Shown piece by piece: positions 25,096 to 32,345 of a stretch of 64,000 nt of DNA; positions within the stretch are counted from its first letter, which is position 1; each line of letters begins with the position of its first letter. The position numbers were made by a program, and so were the translations under genes. The notes below the pieces were generated by a model that saw only the letters and a list, made by a program, of their open reading frames with translations, was not told the origin of the DNA and made no database searches. Source of the DNA: Nocardioides sp. WS12 (lineage in GTDB: Bacteria; Actinomycetota; Actinomycetes; Propionibacteriales; Nocardioidaceae); the NCBI RefSeq assembly GCF_014108865.1, contig NZ_CP053928.1, forward strand, positions 4,216,001 to 4,280,000, read 5' to 3'.

Positions 25096-25098
25096 TCG

Positions 25099-26598
25099 TC
25101 AGGCCAGCTTCTCCAGGATGAGCTCGCGGACCCGGCCGGCATCGGCCTGGCCACGGGTGGCCTTCATGACTGCACCGATGATCGCCCCAGCCGCAGCGAG
25201 GTTGCCGCCACGGATCTTCTCGGCGATGGCCGGTTGAGCGGCGAGGGCCTCGTCGATGGCAGCCAGCAGCGGACCGTCGTCGGAGACCATGGCCAGACCA
25301 CGCTTCTCGATGATCTCCGCGGGCGTGCCCTCACCTGCGATGAGGCCGTCGAAGACCTGACGGGCCAGCTTGTCGTTGATCGTCTTGGCGTCGACGAGTG
25401 CCTGGACCGCCGCCACCTGCGTCGGCGTCACTCCGACCGCCGCCAGTTCGACGCCGGCATCGTTCGCACGGCGCAGCAGGTCGGCGACCCACCACTTGCG
25501 GGCCGACTGCGGTGCCGTGCCCTGCGCAACGGTCTCCTCGATCAGTTCGATCGCGCCGGCGGCGACGGCGTCGCGCATCTCGAGGTCGGCGAAGCCCCAG
25601 GCGCCCTGCAGGCGCACGCGGCGCTCAGCGGGGTTCTCGGGCAGCGTCAGCCGCAGTTCCTCGACCCACTCGCGGCTCGGCGCCACGGGCACCAGGTCGG
25701 GCTCGGGGAAGTAGCGGTAGTCCTCGGCGTCGGACTTCTCGCGGCCCGAGGAGGTCGAACCGTCGTTCTCGTGGAAGTGGCGGGTCTCCTGGAGCACCGA
25801 TCCGCCGTCCAGCAGGATGCCGGCGTGGCGGGCCATCTCATAGCGCACCGCGCGCTCCACCGAGCGCAGCGAGTTGACGTTCTTGGTCTCCGAACGCGTG
25901 CCGAGACCGCCGGCGCCCTTGGGGGCCAGCGACAGGTTCACGTCGGCACGGATCGAACCCTGGTCCATGCGCGCGTCGGAGACACCGAGCGCGACGATCA
26001 GGTCACGGATCGCCGAGACGTAGGCCTTCGCCACCGCCGGCGCCTTGTCGCCCGTGCCCATGATCGGCTTCGTGACGATCTCGATCAGGGGAATGCCGGC
26101 GCGGTTGTAGTCGACCAGCGAGTAGTCGGCGCCGTGGATCCGGCCGTCCGAGCCACCGACGTGCAGCGACTTGCCGGTGTCCTCCTCCATGTGGGCGCGC
26201 TCGATGTCGATGCGGAAGGTCTCCCCCTCCACGTCGACGTCGATGAAGCCCTCGAAGGCGATCGGCTCGTCGTACTGGGACGTCTGGAAGTTCTTCGGCA
26301 TGTCCGGGTAGAAGTAGTTCTTCCGGGCGAACCGGCACCACTCCGCGATCTCGCAGTTCAGTGCGAGGCCGATCCGGATGGCCGACTCGACGGCCTTGCC
26401 GTTCACGACGGGCATGGCGCCGGGCAGGCCCAGGCACGTCGGGCAGACCTGCGTGTTCGGCTCGCCGCCGAAGACCGCGGGGCAGCCGCAGAACATCTTC
26501 GTGTTCGTGTTGAGCTCGACATGGATCTCGAGGCCGAGGGCGGGATCGAACTTCTCGATCACCTCGTCGAAGTCGACGAGCTTGGTCACCGTGGTCAC
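25099..26598 (-). CDS. gatB: Asp-tRNA(Asn)/Glu-tRNA(Gln) amidotransferase subunit B
   Basis: GatB (499 residues) is the kinase/transferase subunit that activates the misacylated aminoacyl-tRNA carboxylate. GLEIHVELNTNTKMFCGC and VCPTCLGLPGAMP supply the Zn-binding Cys; FYPDMPKNFQTSQYDEP is the catalytic centre. The C-terminal helical and YqeY domains (TINDKLARQVFDGLIA, KATRGQADAGRVRELILEKL) contact tRNA. The GTG start has AAGGAGGG upstream and overlaps the gatA stop by four bases. Confidence 0.97.
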   Translation of the reverse strand: MTTVTKLVDFDEVIEKFDPALGLEIHVELNTNTKMFCGCPAVFGGEPNTQVCPTCLGLPGAMPVVNGKAVESAIRIGLALNCEIAEWCRFARKNYFYPDMPKNFQTSQYDEPIAFEGFIDVDVEGETFRIDIERAHMEEDTGKSLHVGGSDGRIHGADYSLVDYNRAGIPLIEIVTKPIMGTGDKAPAVAKAYVSAIRDLIVALGVSDARMDQGSIRADVNLSLAPKGAGGLGTRSETKNVNSLRSVERAVRYEMARHAGILLDGGSVLQETRHFHENDGSTSSGREKSDAEDYRYFPEPDLVPVAPSREWVEELRLTLPENPAERRVRLQGAWGFADLEMRDAVAAGAIELIEETVAQGTAPQSARKWWVADLLRRANDAGVELAAVGVTPTQVAAVQALVDAKTINDKLARQVFDGLIAGEGTPAEIIEKRGLAMVSDDGPLLAAIDEALAAQPAIAEKIRGGNLAAAGAIIGAVMKATRGQADAGRVRELILEKLA

Positions 26599-28124
26599 TT
26601 GGACCCTCCTTCGAGCGCCGGGGCCTGGTTGAGCAGGATGCCGCCCCAGGTGGCGGACAGCGCGGCCTCGACGGCCGCACCCACGCGGTAGAGCCGGTCG
26701 TCGGCCAGGGCAGGTGCGAGCACCTGGAAGCCGACCGGAAGGCCGTCCTCGTCGGCGAGACCTGCCGGCACCGAGATGCCGGGGACGCCGGCCAGGTTGG
26801 CCGGGATGGTGGCGAGGTCCTGGAGGTACATCGCGAGCGGGTCGTCCAGCTTCTCGCCGAGCGGGAACGCCGTCGTCGGCGACGTCGGCGACACGAGGAC
26901 GTCGACCTGCTCGAAGGCAGCCGCGAAGTCGCGCGAGATGAGCGTGCGGACCTTCTGCGCCTGGCCGTAGTAGGCCTCGTAGTAGCCGCTCGACAGGGCA
27001 TAGGTGCCGATCATGATCCGGCGCTTGACCTCGTCACCGAAGCCGGCGTCGCGGGTCGCGCGCATGACCGTTTCGGCGGACGGGTCGCCCTCGGGGACCA
27101 CGCGCAGGCCGTACCGCATGGCGTCGAACTTGGCGAGGTTCGAGGAACACTCGGCCGGCAGGATCAGGTAGTACGCCGCCATCGCGTGCACGAAGCTCGG
27201 GCAGGCGATCTCGGTGACCTCCGCGCCCAGCTTCGTGAGCAGTTCGACCGTCTCGGCGAAGCGGGTCATCACACCGGGCTGCCAGCCGTCGCCGGCCAGT
27301 TCCTTGATGACACCGACCTTCAGGCCGGCCAGGTCGCCGGCGGCGCCCTGGCGGGCGGCCTCGACGAAGGCACCGACGGGCTGGTTGACCGAGGTGGAGT
27401 CGAGCGGGTCGTGCCCGCCGATGAGCTCGTGCAGCAGTGCCGAGTCCAGCACGGTCCGGGTGACCGGGCCGACCTGGTCGAGGCTGTTGGCGAGCGCGAC
27501 GAGGCCGTAACGGGAGACCCCGCCGTAGGTCGGCTTCACACCGACGGTGCCGGTGACGGCACCGGGCTGGCGGATCGAACCACCGGTGTCGGTGCCGAGG
27601 GCCAGCGGCGCCTCGAACGCGGCGACAGCGGCAGCGGAGCCACCGCCGGAGCCACCGGGGATGCGGGTCTGGTCCCACGGGTTGCGGGTGGGGCCGTAGG
27701 CGGAGTGCTCCGTCGAGGAACCCATCGCGAACTCGTCCATGTTGGTCTTGCCGAGGATCGGCAGACCGGCGGCCTTGACCTTGCGGACCACCGTGGCGTC
27801 GTACGGCGGAATCCAGCCCTCGAGGATCTTCGACCCACACGTCGTGGGGAGCCCCTGGGTGGCCAGCACGTCCTTGACGGCGATCGGGATGCCGTCGAGC
27901 AGGTGGCGGGTCTCCCCCGCAGCCCGACGAGCGTCCGACTCGGCGGCCTGGGCCAGCGCGCCCTCGGCGTCGACGTGGAGGAAGGCGTGCACGCCGGCGG
28001 TGGCGTCACCGTCGACAGCAGCGATCCGGTCCAGGTGCGCCTGCGTCAGCTCGACCGAGGTGGTCTCGCCCGCAGCAAGGGCGTCGACCAGTTCGGCGGC
28101 GGTCTTCGTGATCCAGTTGCTCAC
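26595..28124 (-). CDS. gatA: Asp-tRNA(Asn)/Glu-tRNA(Gln) amidotransferase subunit A
   Basis: GatA (509 residues) is the glutaminase that feeds ammonia to GatB. The amidase signature is present: catalytic Lys in PIAVKDVLATQG, then IPGGSGGGSAAAVAAFEAPL with the Ser-cisSer-Lys nucleophile region in GTDTGGSIRQPG. The GTG start overlaps the gatC stop by four bases. gatC-gatA-gatB thus form a tightly coupled operon for indirect Gln-tRNA and/or Asn-tRNA synthesis. Confidence 0.97.
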   Translation of the reverse strand: MSNWITKTAAELVDALAAGETTSVELTQAHLDRIAAVDGDATAGVHAFLHVDAEGALAQAAESDARRAAGETRHLLDGIPIAVKDVLATQGLPTTCGSKILEGWIPPYDATVVRKVKAAGLPILGKTNMDEFAMGSSTEHSAYGPTRNPWDQTRIPGGSGGGSAAAVAAFEAPLALGTDTGGSIRQPGAVTGTVGVKPTYGGVSRYGLVALANSLDQVGPVTRTVLDSALLHELIGGHDPLDSTSVNQPVGAFVEAARQGAAGDLAGLKVGVIKELAGDGWQPGVMTRFAETVELLTKLGAEVTEIACPSFVHAMAAYYLILPAECSSNLAKFDAMRYGLRVVPEGDPSAETVMRATRDAGFGDEVKRRIMIGTYALSSGYYEAYYGQAQKVRTLISRDFAAAFEQVDVLVSPTSPTTAFPLGEKLDDPLAMYLQDLATIPANLAGVPGISVPAGLADEDGLPVGFQVLAPALADDRLYRVGAAVEAALSATWGGILLNQAPALEGGSK

Positions 28125-28420
28125 TGCTCGTCCCCCAGGATCCGCGGCACGCGGAAGCGCTGCTCCTCGGCCTCCGGCGCGCCGGACAGTGCCTGCTCGG
28201 CGGTCAGGCCGGGCACCACGACGTCCTCGCGGAAGACGTTGGTGAGCGGCATGGGGTGCGACATCGGCGGGACGTCGTCACCGGCCACTCCGCTGATGGA
28301 CGCGACCGCCTCGAGGATCACGTTGAGCTGGGGCGCCAGGTGATCCAGCTCGGCGGCATCGAGGTCGATCCGGGCGAGATCGGCCAGGTGGGCCACCTCG
28401 TCGCGGGAGAGTTGAGACAT
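28121..28420 (-). CDS. gatC: Asp-tRNA(Asn)/Glu-tRNA(Gln) amidotransferase subunit C
   Basis: GatC (99 residues) is the small belt subunit that holds GatA and GatB together. It has the family start LSRDEVAHLADLARIDLD and the C-terminal MSHPMPLTNVFREDVV and FRVPRIL segments. ATG at 28420 was chosen because it matches the family start; a longer frame extends into the hairpin region upstream and is unlikely. It is first in the operon. Confidence 0.96.
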   Translation of the reverse strand: MSQLSRDEVAHLADLARIDLDAAELDHLAPQLNVILEAVASISGVAGDDVPPMSHPMPLTNVFREDVVVPGLTAEQALSGAPEAEEQRFRVPRILGDEQ

Positions 28421-28443
28421 GGCGGTGATTCTAGGGCCACGGT

Positions 28444-28581
28444 TCGGAATGCTTGTCTTGCTGGGGTGCCCTCGGTGCGTGCCTCGCAAGGCGCCGGAGG
28501 GAAGGCGGGCCGTGGCCCGTCGACCGACGGCAACGCAGCGAGGTGCGTGCCGAGGGTGCTCCAGCGAGGCAATGATTCCGA
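28444..28581 (+). ncRNA. 138-nt long-hairpin element (candidate structured RNA or hairpin repeat)
   Basis: Arms 28444-28487 and 28538-28581 are exactly 44 nt each and pair almost throughout. Two adjacent positions do not pair. The other nine differences from perfect complementarity are all transitions that become G.U pairs in plus-strand RNA but would be A.C mismatches in minus-strand RNA. A second hairpin sits in the loop (28504-28510 with 28515-28521). The element lies between divergent gatC and the gene at 28624. The one-sided wobble pattern favours a plus-strand RNA function over a simple DNA repeat. No family is recognised. Confidence 0.5.
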
Positions 28582-28610
28582 CCCGTGTCCCGGGGCCGCG
28601 GGCAGGTGCC

Positions 28611-28616
28611 TAGAAT
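28611..28616 (+). promoter_or_regulatory. Candidate -10 element (TAGAAT) of the degenerate P-loop gene
   Basis: TAGAAT lies seven bases before the GTG at 28624 without a ribosome site, consistent with a leaderless mRNA. Confidence 0.45.
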
Positions 28617-28623
28617 CCGCCGG

Positions 28624-29061
28624 GTGCACCCGCCCACTCCCACTCCGCCGCGGATCCCGCAGCGGGTGATCACCGCGGGGACCGCCGGACCAGCCATGGC
28701 GAGCTTCCTCGAGCGGCTCGCTGCCGCCCTCGACGTGCCTCTCGTACCCCTGGCCGAACTCACAGATCCGTCCGATGCCGACCAGTTGGCGTCCTTCGAC
28801 GGCTGGGTCACCACCAGTGAGTACGACGCCACGCGGGCCTTGTTGCTCGACCGGGCCGACCTCGTGGTGCACGTGACCCACGAGGAGCCGGGCACACTCC
28901 GGGGCCTCGTGCGGCGAACCGTGCGCAGGATGCGCGCCGACGGTTCCGAGCCGGACCTGACGTGGCTCGCGACCATCACCGAGACCCACCCCGAGGTCGG
29001 CTTCGTGCACCTCGCCGGACCGACCGCGTCCGAGGCGTGGCTGGCGGCCGTCAGCGCGTGA
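28624..29061 (+). CDS. Hypothetical protein resembling a P-loop kinase with a degenerate Walker A
   Basis: This 145-residue protein begins at a probably leaderless GTG. Its order of elements resembles small adenylate-kinase/FlaR-like P-loop proteins: RVITAGTAGPAMASFLERLA, then LDVPLVPLAEL, FDGWVTTSEYDAT and RADLVVHV. Where Walker A would have GxxGxGK(S/T) it reads GTAGPAMA, lacking Lys and Ser/Thr. If the homology holds, it cannot bind ATP normally. It overlaps the receptor-kinase gene tail to tail by 11 bp. Function is unknown. Confidence 0.65.
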   Translation: MHPPTPTPPRIPQRVITAGTAGPAMASFLERLAAALDVPLVPLAELTDPSDADQLASFDGWVTTSEYDATRALLLDRADLVVHVTHEEPGTLRGLVRRTVRRMRADGSEPDLTWLATITETHPEVGFVHLAGPTASEAWLAAVSA

Positions 29062-31249
29062 TGCCGACGACGACCGTGTTCTCGGCGTCGATCCCGGCCG
29101 CGAGCCGGCCCGTGTCCTCGAGGCCGTCGCTCCCGTAGCGGAACAGCCGCACCGTCGCCGTCGATCGGTCCAGGAGCACCAGGTCGGTCGTCCCGTCGCC
29201 GTCGGTGTCCGCGGCAACCGGACGGGCATCGGCGTAGGCGACGTCGTCGACGTCGACGTGCTGGCTCTCGAGTTCGGGCGTGGTGCCCTCCGAGAGGATG
29301 CGGACGAAGCGGGCGTTGCCCTCGTCCAGCATCACCACCACGTCGGCGTCACCGTCGCCGTCGAAGTCCCCGATGACCGGGTGGGTTCGGCCCCACTCCC
29401 ACGTGGCGGAGTAGAGCCACAGCTCGTTGTCCGCGAAGGTGTCGCGCTCGGAGCGGAAGAGGCGCAGGTCCACGCCGCCCTCGGACGGCTTGCCGAGTTC
29501 GATCAGGTCGGCGTCACCGTCGCCGTCGAAGTCGCCGGCCCCGATCTTCATGTCGTCGAACTTCCAGCCCTCGACGCCCGCCCAGTTGCTGGCGGTGCCG
29601 AAGGTCGAGCCGTCGGACAGCGCCACGTCGATCGCGATGAAGTCCTCCCCTGCACCGGTCAGGTAGGCGAGGTCCGTCACGCCGTCTCCGTCGAAGTCAC
29701 CAGCAGTGACCTTGAACCTGGCGGGCAACTGGACGTCGCCCCAGTCCTCGGGCGCCTCGAAGCCGACGCCGTTGGAGCGCGCGACCTGGACCCGGTCCGT
29801 CTCGACGAGGGCGAGGTCTGTCCAGCCGTCGCCGGAAAAGTCGCCCCGCACCACCTTGGCGGACCCGTACGCCGTCCCCGCCCAGGTCTCGAAGTCACCG
29901 AAACCGGTGTCGGTCGCCTCGTCGGACGTCAGCACCAGGGTCTGGTCGGCGCTGTTGTCGATGAGGATCGTGTCGTCGTTGCCGTCTCCGTTGACGTCGG
30001 CGGGCGTGACGGGCCCGACGCGCGCTCCCGGAGGATCGACGGTCTCGCCGTCGGTCGGCGTCTCCTGCGGCTCGGGGCTCAGGGTCGGGTTGGTGCTGTC
30101 CGTGCCACCGCCGTCGTCGCGCAGGAAGTGCCAGGCGACCCCGCCACCGACGCCGATGACCAGGGCGGCGAGCACGGCGATGACCGCGGCCAGCGGGCCC
30201 CGACGCGAGCGCGGGACTGGCGTCGGCAGGTTGGGGGTGGCGTACGACGGCGGCGGAGATGCCGGCTGAGCGATCGGCGCGGCCAGCGGCGGTGGCACCG
30301 ACGCCGCGACGACGTAGGACGGGGCCGACGGCGCCGACGGGCTTGACGGGTACGAAGGGCCTGACGGGTACGACGGATACGGCGGCGTCGCCGGAGGCGG
30401 TACGACGAAGTGCTGGTCCGGCACCCGACCGCTGGCCCGGATGGCGCGCAACGCGGCCGCGGCCGCCGCCGCGCTGGAGTGTCGTGCCGCGGGGTCCTTG
30501 GCCATCGCGCGCAGCAGGAATCCGTTGAGTTGGTCGGACGCGCCAGGCAGTTGCGGGATCGGTGAGAACTCGTGTTGGTGGGCAAGTTGGACCAGCCCTC
30601 CGTCGTACGGAGGACGACCGGTGAGCAGGAACCACAACAGGCAGCCGAGGGCGTAGGTGTCACTCGCCGGGGTGGCGGCCTCGCCGCGGAACCGCTCGGG
30701 CGCGAGATAGGCGTAGGTGCCCGCGACCACGCCGCTGCTGGTCAGCGAGGAGTCGCCGTCGCGGGCGATGCCGAAGTCGCAGAGGTAGGCATGCACCTGG
30801 CCCTGGCCGGAGCGCAGCAGCACGTTGTGCGGCTTGACATCGCGGTGGATCACGCCGACCGCATGGGCGTCCGCGAGGGCGGAGGCGACCTGGGCCGCGA
30901 TGTCGAGCGACACGTCGGGAGCCGGCAGCCCCTCGCCTGCGACGCGAGCCGCCAGGTCACCGCCCGAGACGAACTGGGTGGCGAGGTAGAGGCAGCCGTC
31001 CTGCTCGCCGTGGCTGTAGACCTGAATGATGTGCGGACTGTCACTGCGGGCCAGCACCGACGCCTCGCGCTTGAACCGGGTGCGGAACTCCGGCTCGGAC
31101 GCCAGTTGCAGCGAGAGGACCTTGAGCGCGACGCGACGCCCGAGCCCCTCCTCGATCGCCTCGAACACGATCCCCATGCCGCCCGCACCGAGTTCGCGGG
31201 TGATCCGGTAGGGACCGAGCAGGTCGCCCACACCGGGAATGCGTGCCAA
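29051..31249 (-). CDS. Receptor-type serine/threonine protein kinase with extracellular FG-GAP/VCBS repeats
   Basis: This 732-residue protein has a Hanks-type kinase at residues about 14-275: GAGGMG loop (21-26), VALKVL with Lys43, VIHRDVKPHNVLL, CDFGIARDGD and LAPERFRG. A Pro/Ser/Tyr-rich linker follows, then one membrane helix at about 350-376. The outside part holds at least six DxxGDGxxD motifs (DVNGDGNDD, DFSGDGWTD, DFDGDGVTD and others), Ca-binding loops of an FG-GAP beta-propeller, in place of PASTA domains. TTG at 31249 with AAAGG upstream was chosen because it begins the family-like LARIPGVGDLLGPYRI; the start is uncertain. Confidence 0.9.
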   Translation of the reverse strand: MARIPGVGDLLGPYRITRELGAGGMGIVFEAIEEGLGRRVALKVLSLQLASEPEFRTRFKREASVLARSDSPHIIQVYSHGEQDGCLYLATQFVSGGDLAARVAGEGLPAPDVSLDIAAQVASALADAHAVGVIHRDVKPHNVLLRSGQGQVHAYLCDFGIARDGDSSLTSSGVVAGTYAYLAPERFRGEAATPASDTYALGCLLWFLLTGRPPYDGGLVQLAHQHEFSPIPQLPGASDQLNGFLLRAMAKDPAARHSSAAAAAAALRAIRASGRVPDQHFVVPPPATPPYPSYPSGPSYPSSPSAPSAPSYVVAASVPPPLAAPIAQPASPPPSYATPNLPTPVPRSRRGPLAAVIAVLAALVIGVGGGVAWHFLRDDGGGTDSTNPTLSPEPQETPTDGETVDPPGARVGPVTPADVNGDGNDDTILIDNSADQTLVLTSDEATDTGFGDFETWAGTAYGSAKVVRGDFSGDGWTDLALVETDRVQVARSNGVGFEAPEDWGDVQLPARFKVTAGDFDGDGVTDLAYLTGAGEDFIAIDVALSDGSTFGTASNWAGVEGWKFDDMKIGAGDFDGDGDADLIELGKPSEGGVDLRLFRSERDTFADNELWLYSATWEWGRTHPVIGDFDGDGDADVVVMLDEGNARFVRILSEGTTPELESQHVDVDDVAYADARPVAADTDGDGTTDLVLLDRSTATVRLFRYGSDGLEDTGRLAAGIDAENTVVVGITR

Positions 31250-31307
31250 CGTCGCGCCTTTCGAGGGTGATCTGGAGGCACCAGCGTAGTGGCGGCAGAC
31301 AGTCGTC

Positions 31308-32345
31308 TCAGGAAAGGTGTCGGGCGAGGAAGGCGCCGGTGTCCTGCATCGCACGATCGAACTGCGGCCCGAAGGCGTGGCCCTCGCCGGCGTAGGTCTC
31401 CAGCGTCACGTCGACCCCCGCCCGCCGCATCGCCCGCGTGGTCTGGCGACTCCACCGGATCGGGCAGGTGTCGTCGGCGGTGCCGTGGAGGACCAGCACC
31501 GGTTCGGCGATGTCACCGAAGTACGTGCGCGCGCTGATGCCGCCCCAGAATTCCGGGTTGGCCTTCGGCTCGTCGTACGCGTTCAGGATCGCGTTGGTGA
31601 TGCCGTCACGGGCTCCGTCGGAGCGGATGAAGTGGTTGAAGTTCTCGGCGGCGATCGAACTCACCGACGCGAAGACGACGCCCGCATCGACGAGACCGGG
31701 GGCGACCACGAGTGCGTTCTGGACGACTCCCCCGCCCATCGACCGGCCGACCAGACCGACCCGCTCGTCGTCCACGGGGCCGTCCCACGCACGCAGCGCA
31801 TGGACCGCGTTGATGACGTCCTCGGTGTAGCCCATCCGCATGTCGAGGCCCTGGGTGCGATCCGGGTCCGAGCCGCCGTGACCGCGGTAGTCGACGTGCA
31901 GCGCGACGTACCCGTGGTCCCCGAACCAGGCGCGCTCGCGGGTCATCCCCTGCCCGATCTTGTAGACCGAAGGCTCGATGTAGCCGTGGGCGAGGACCAC
32001 CGTCGGGAACGGCCCGTCGCCGTTCGGGACGGCGAGTCGCCCCGAGATGGTGAGCTTGCCGCTGCGGTAGGTCACGTCGTACTGGGTGTGGCTGGCCGTC
32101 CGCAGGACTTCGGCCCCGAGCGTCAACCCGTCGCCGTCGTACGTCTTCTGGCGGAGGGCGGGCAAGGACACCCGGTTCGGTACGGCGGCGGCACTGGTGG
32201 TTGCCTCCGTCGCCCCGGTGGAGGGGGCGGCCGTGGTGGTGCCACCGGACGTGGGAGCGCCCGGGTCAGCGTCACCGGACTCGTCGGCGCCCGAGCAGGA
32301 CGTCGCGAGGAGTCCGAGCAGCACCGCCGGGATCCACCGCCTCAT
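31308..32345 (-). CDS. Lipoprotein alpha/beta hydrolase (S9 peptidase/dienelactone hydrolase-like)
   Basis: This 345-residue protein begins with a lipoprotein signal (VLLGLLATSC-SG, Cys near residue 17), then a Ser/Thr/Ala-rich linker to about residue 55. The hydrolase domain has VVLAHGYIEPS, HVDYRGHGGSDPD, nucleophile VGLVGRSMGGGVVQNA, catalytic Asp region LHGTADDTCP and His in GEGHAFG. This matches the S9/acyl-aminoacyl-peptidase type. It is likely a surface esterase or peptidase. The ATG overlaps the ligA stop by four bases, so it is in the ligA transcript. Confidence 0.88.
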   Translation of the reverse strand: MRRWIPAVLLGLLATSCSGADESGDADPGAPTSGGTTTAAPSTGATEATTSAAAVPNRVSLPALRQKTYDGDGLTLGAEVLRTASHTQYDVTYRSGKLTISGRLAVPNGDGPFPTVVLAHGYIEPSVYKIGQGMTRERAWFGDHGYVALHVDYRGHGGSDPDRTQGLDMRMGYTEDVINAVHALRAWDGPVDDERVGLVGRSMGGGVVQNALVVAPGLVDAGVVFASVSSIAAENFNHFIRSDGARDGITNAILNAYDEPKANPEFWGGISARTYFGDIAEPVLVLHGTADDTCPIRWSRQTTRAMRRAGVDVTLETYAGEGHAFGPQFDRAMQDTGAFLARHLS

